Shown here piece by piece: positions 26,929 through 28,234 of a stretch of DNA of 28,234 nt. Source of the DNA: a virus. A program made the translations under genes and the position numbers. The number at the start of each line of letters is the position of its first letter. Position 1 is the first letter of the stretch. The notes under the pieces were generated by a model. The model saw nothing but the letters and a program-made list of their open reading frames with translations, did not search any database and was not told the DNA's origin. The DNA lies in the IMG/VR virus record IMGVR_UViG_3300029914_000105, positions 1 to 28,234 of that record; one strand, given 5' to 3'.

Positions 26929-27189
26929 TTACTCCTTCGATGCGGCCGGCGCCCCTTTGGGCGGTTCGATCACAGTGGTCTTCGTGGTCGTCTCGGTGAC
27001 GGTCGTGGAGTTCGACTTGAAGAAGCGGTCATAGAACAGGACGGCATACCAGAGAAGGCCAGCGATAGTGGCGACCAGAACGAGGTATGGTTCTGCGCCG
27101 AGGAAGAACGCCCCAGCGGGAATAACCACCGCCGCCGCGTTAGCAGCGTGGTGGGCGACTGTATCGCTCCCGTGGATTGCTACTGACAT
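26929..27189 (-). CDS. Small lysis-cassette membrane protein, 86 aa
   Basis: Two hydrophobic segments (AAAVVIPAGAFFLGAEP and YLVLVATIAGLLWYAVLFY) followed by a Thr/Lys-rich cytoplasmic-type tail (TTVTETTTKTTVIEPPKG). Resembles a holin or antiholin partner of the next gene. AAGGTGCAGCT precedes the ATG; five bases separate its stop from the holin start. Confidence 0.7.
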   Translation of the reverse strand: MSVAIHGSDTVAHHAANAAAVVIPAGAFFLGAEPYLVLVATIAGLLWYAVLFYDRFFKSNSTTVTETTTKTTVIEPPKGAPAASKE

Positions 27190-27198
27190 AGCTGCACC

Positions 27199-27423
27199 TT
27201 AGAAAACCCATACCGCGACCACGGTGCCCAGCAGGACGGCAACGATCACGGCGATGACCTCGTGATGATGCCACATGTCGGCGATCTGGGCCTCAGCAGC
27301 TCCAAGTTCTTTCTGAGCCCAGGCCAAGTCGGCCTTCAGGTCGTCCACGATCTTGTTGTGCTGCGCGACGGGCACAACCTGATTGGCCCCGATGACGGAG
27401 GCGGAGGAAAGACTGTCGGCCAT
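27199..27423 (-). CDS. Tail-anchored small membrane protein, 74 aa
   Basis: A soluble N-terminal part with a coiled-coil-like stretch (NKIVDDLKADLAWAQKELGAAEAQIADMW) and a single C-terminal hydrophobic helix (VIAVIVAVLLGTVVAVWVF). First gene of the lysis cassette, right behind its promoter. It may regulate the holin. AGGAGTTCCCT precedes the ATG. Unrecognised. Confidence 0.65.
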   Translation of the reverse strand: MADSLSSASVIGANQVVPVAQHNKIVDDLKADLAWAQKELGAAEAQIADMWHHHEVIAVIVAVLLGTVVAVWVF

Positions 27424-27438
27424 AGGGAACTCCTGTTC

Positions 27439-27491
27439 GATTGAAATAAAATTTCAATCTGGAACCTAGGGCTGTGGCTAAAAGATGTCAA
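27439..27491 (-). promoter_or_regulatory. Lysis-cassette promoter with palindromic operator
   Basis: On the minus strand TTGACA (27491-27486), 17 bases, then TAGGTT (27468-27463). The start would fall near 27456, inside a perfect inverted repeat GATTGAAAT-N3-ATTTCAATC (27439-27459). The repeat has no GC-rich stem or long T tail, so it reads better as an operator than a terminator. The -35 starts nine bases after the tail fibre stop. Confidence 0.55.
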
Positions 27492-27499
27492 GCGAATTT

Positions 27500-28234
27500 T
27501 TATGATAAGGGGTAGATGCACATGCCATAAAGTGTGGCCCCAGAAAGGGTTGCGTTTTGTGTAGGTGACCCCGTGTTGGTTTGAATAGCAAAAGTTGTGT
27601 TGTTCGCTGTTGGGATACATTGCGTGGCATAGGTCGCAACTGTTGTGACCGTAAGGAAACCTTGTCGTGCTGATTGCTTATTGGCTACGGTTGCTGGTAG
27701 GCCACCGATAAGCGAGTTTGCTCCGTTGGTGTTCGTCGGATACTGAAGGCTGAAATAAGCAAACACCATGTTGCCAATGATAGTGTAACTGCCTGACGCC
27801 GCAGGAAACGACAAACCGGCGCCGCTACTATCAACGGGGGTCCAATTCCCGGTAGTCTGCGTGACGCCCGGTCCGGTTGCGCCAGTAGGCCCCGTAGGCC
27901 CAGTGCCGCCTGTTGCGCCAGTAGACCCAGTAGGCCCCGTAGGCCCCGTAGGCCCCGTAGGCCCCGTAGGCCCCGCGGGCCCAGTAGGCCCAGTGGGCCC
28001 AGTAGGCCCAGTGGGCCCAGTAGGCCCGGCGGGCCCAGTAGACCCCGCGGGCCCAGTAGACCCAGTAGGCCCGGTGGGCCCCGTAGGCCCCGCGGGCCCA
28101 GTAGACCCAGTAGACCCAGTAGGCCCGGTTGCGCCAGTAGACCCAGTAGGCCCCGCGGGCCCAGTAGACCCAGTATACCCAGTAGGCCCGGTTGCGCCAG
28201 TAGACCCAGTAGGCCCCGTAGGCCCCGTAGACCC
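27500..28234 (-). CDS. Collagen-like tail fibre, C-terminal part (runs off right edge)
   Basis: The frame is open from the right edge to the stop at 27502-27500, giving 244 residues. From 28234 down to about 27870 it encodes around 40 consecutive Gly-X-Y triplets, mostly GPT, GST, GPA and GAT with one GYT, forming a collagen-like triple helix. A beta-rich C-terminal domain follows: [20 protein letters not shown], then [21 protein letters not shown] and an end in GMCIYPLS, as seen at the tips of other trimeric fibres. It likely forms a host-contacting appendage. The start lies outside the window. Thr in the Y position could carry sugar, as in some bacterial collagen-like proteins. Confidence 0.82.
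   Translation of the reverse strand, partial: GSTGPTGPTGSTGATGPTGYTGSTGPAGPTGSTGATGPTGSTGSTGPAGPTGPTGPTGSTGPAGSTGPAGPTGPTGPTGPTGPTGPAGPTGPTGPTGPTGPTGSTGATGGTGPTGPTGATGPGVTQTTGNWTPVDSSGAGLSFPAASGSYTIIGNMVFAYFSLQYPTNTNGANSLIGGLPATVANKQSARQGFLTVTTVATYATQCIPTANNTTFAIQTNTGSPTQNATLSGATLYGMCIYPLS
27870..28234 (-). repeat. Tandem 9-bp Gly-X-Y coding repeats
   Basis: Degenerate 9-base units such as CCCGTAGGC and CCAGTAGGC repeat without interruption up to the window end, in frame with the tail fibre. Such DNA can change length by slippage and can be collapsed in assembly. Confidence 0.9.

Noticed and set aside
27870-28234. CRISPR-like repeat array
   Set aside because: Nine-base units stay in frame as Gly-X-Y codons with no spacers.
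27500-28234. Diversity-generating retroelement target in the tail fibre end (suggested by BPP-1-like head genes)
   Set aside because: No reverse transcriptase, template repeat or matching variable repeat is visible in the window.

Overview
The window is part of the genome of a tailed double-stranded DNA phage (Caudoviricetes) with a podovirus-type head. The head genes resemble those of Bordetella phage BPP-1 (connector-type portal, a Bbp19-like protein, a scaffold, and a capsid in which the visible part has no protease-processed look). An embedded Rz/Rz1 spanin pair implies a Gram-negative host. The GC-rich, GCG/CGC-loaded sequence suits a high-GC proteobacterium, possibly an alphaproteobacterium, but nothing here names the host. 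No integrase, repressor, single-subunit RNA polymerase, tRNA, CRISPR or transposase is visible. The sigma70-like TTGACA boxes suggest that host RNA polymerase does at least part of the transcription.

Layout. (1) Positions 1-6167, minus strand: head and packaging genes in transcription order terS, terL, a 68-aa protein, portal, Bbp19-like, scaffold, then a factor-independent terminator and a separately promoted capsid gene that runs off the left edge. (2) About 6168-6792: a divergent control region with repeated CGCAAT-AAT-(C/G)-TTGCG elements and TTGCGCGCAA palindromes, ending in a TATAAT box and a 92-nt hairpin. (3) Positions 6793-11876, plus strand: an early operon of 16 short, tightly packed, mostly unrecognised genes, many overlapping by ATGA-type junctions. 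It ends in a strong terminator that lies inside the next, convergent gene. (4) Positions 11860-13737, minus strand: a primase-polymerase/helicase, inverted relative to its neighbours. (5) Positions 13791-25629, plus strand: replication and nucleotide module with a SprT-like metalloprotease, SNF2-type helicase, Cas4-like DUF2800 nuclease, DUF2815 ssDNA-binding protein, family A DNA polymerase, RuvC-like resolvase, HTH-metallophosphoesterase, small membrane protein, cupin, dATP/dGTP diphosphohydrolase-like protein and a GT2 glycosyltransferase. (6) Positions 25546-27423, minus strand: lysis cassette with three small membrane proteins, Rz with nested Rz1, a small secreted or anchored protein and a lysozyme-like endolysin. 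(7) Positions 27500-28234, minus strand: the 3' part of a collagen-like (Gly-X-Y) tail fibre gene that runs off the right edge.

How it fits together. The left and right minus-strand arms are probably one late region of a circular or circularly permuted genome, split by the plus-strand early/replication arm. The sequence suggests several layers of control: TTGACA promoters in the late arms, a shared palindromic element over the -10 of at least two of them, an internal terminator isolating the capsid unit, and long hairpins without U-tracts between plus-strand genes that could be RNA-processing sites.

The least explained parts are the 6168-6792 control region with its hairpin leader, and the early cluster of small proteins.
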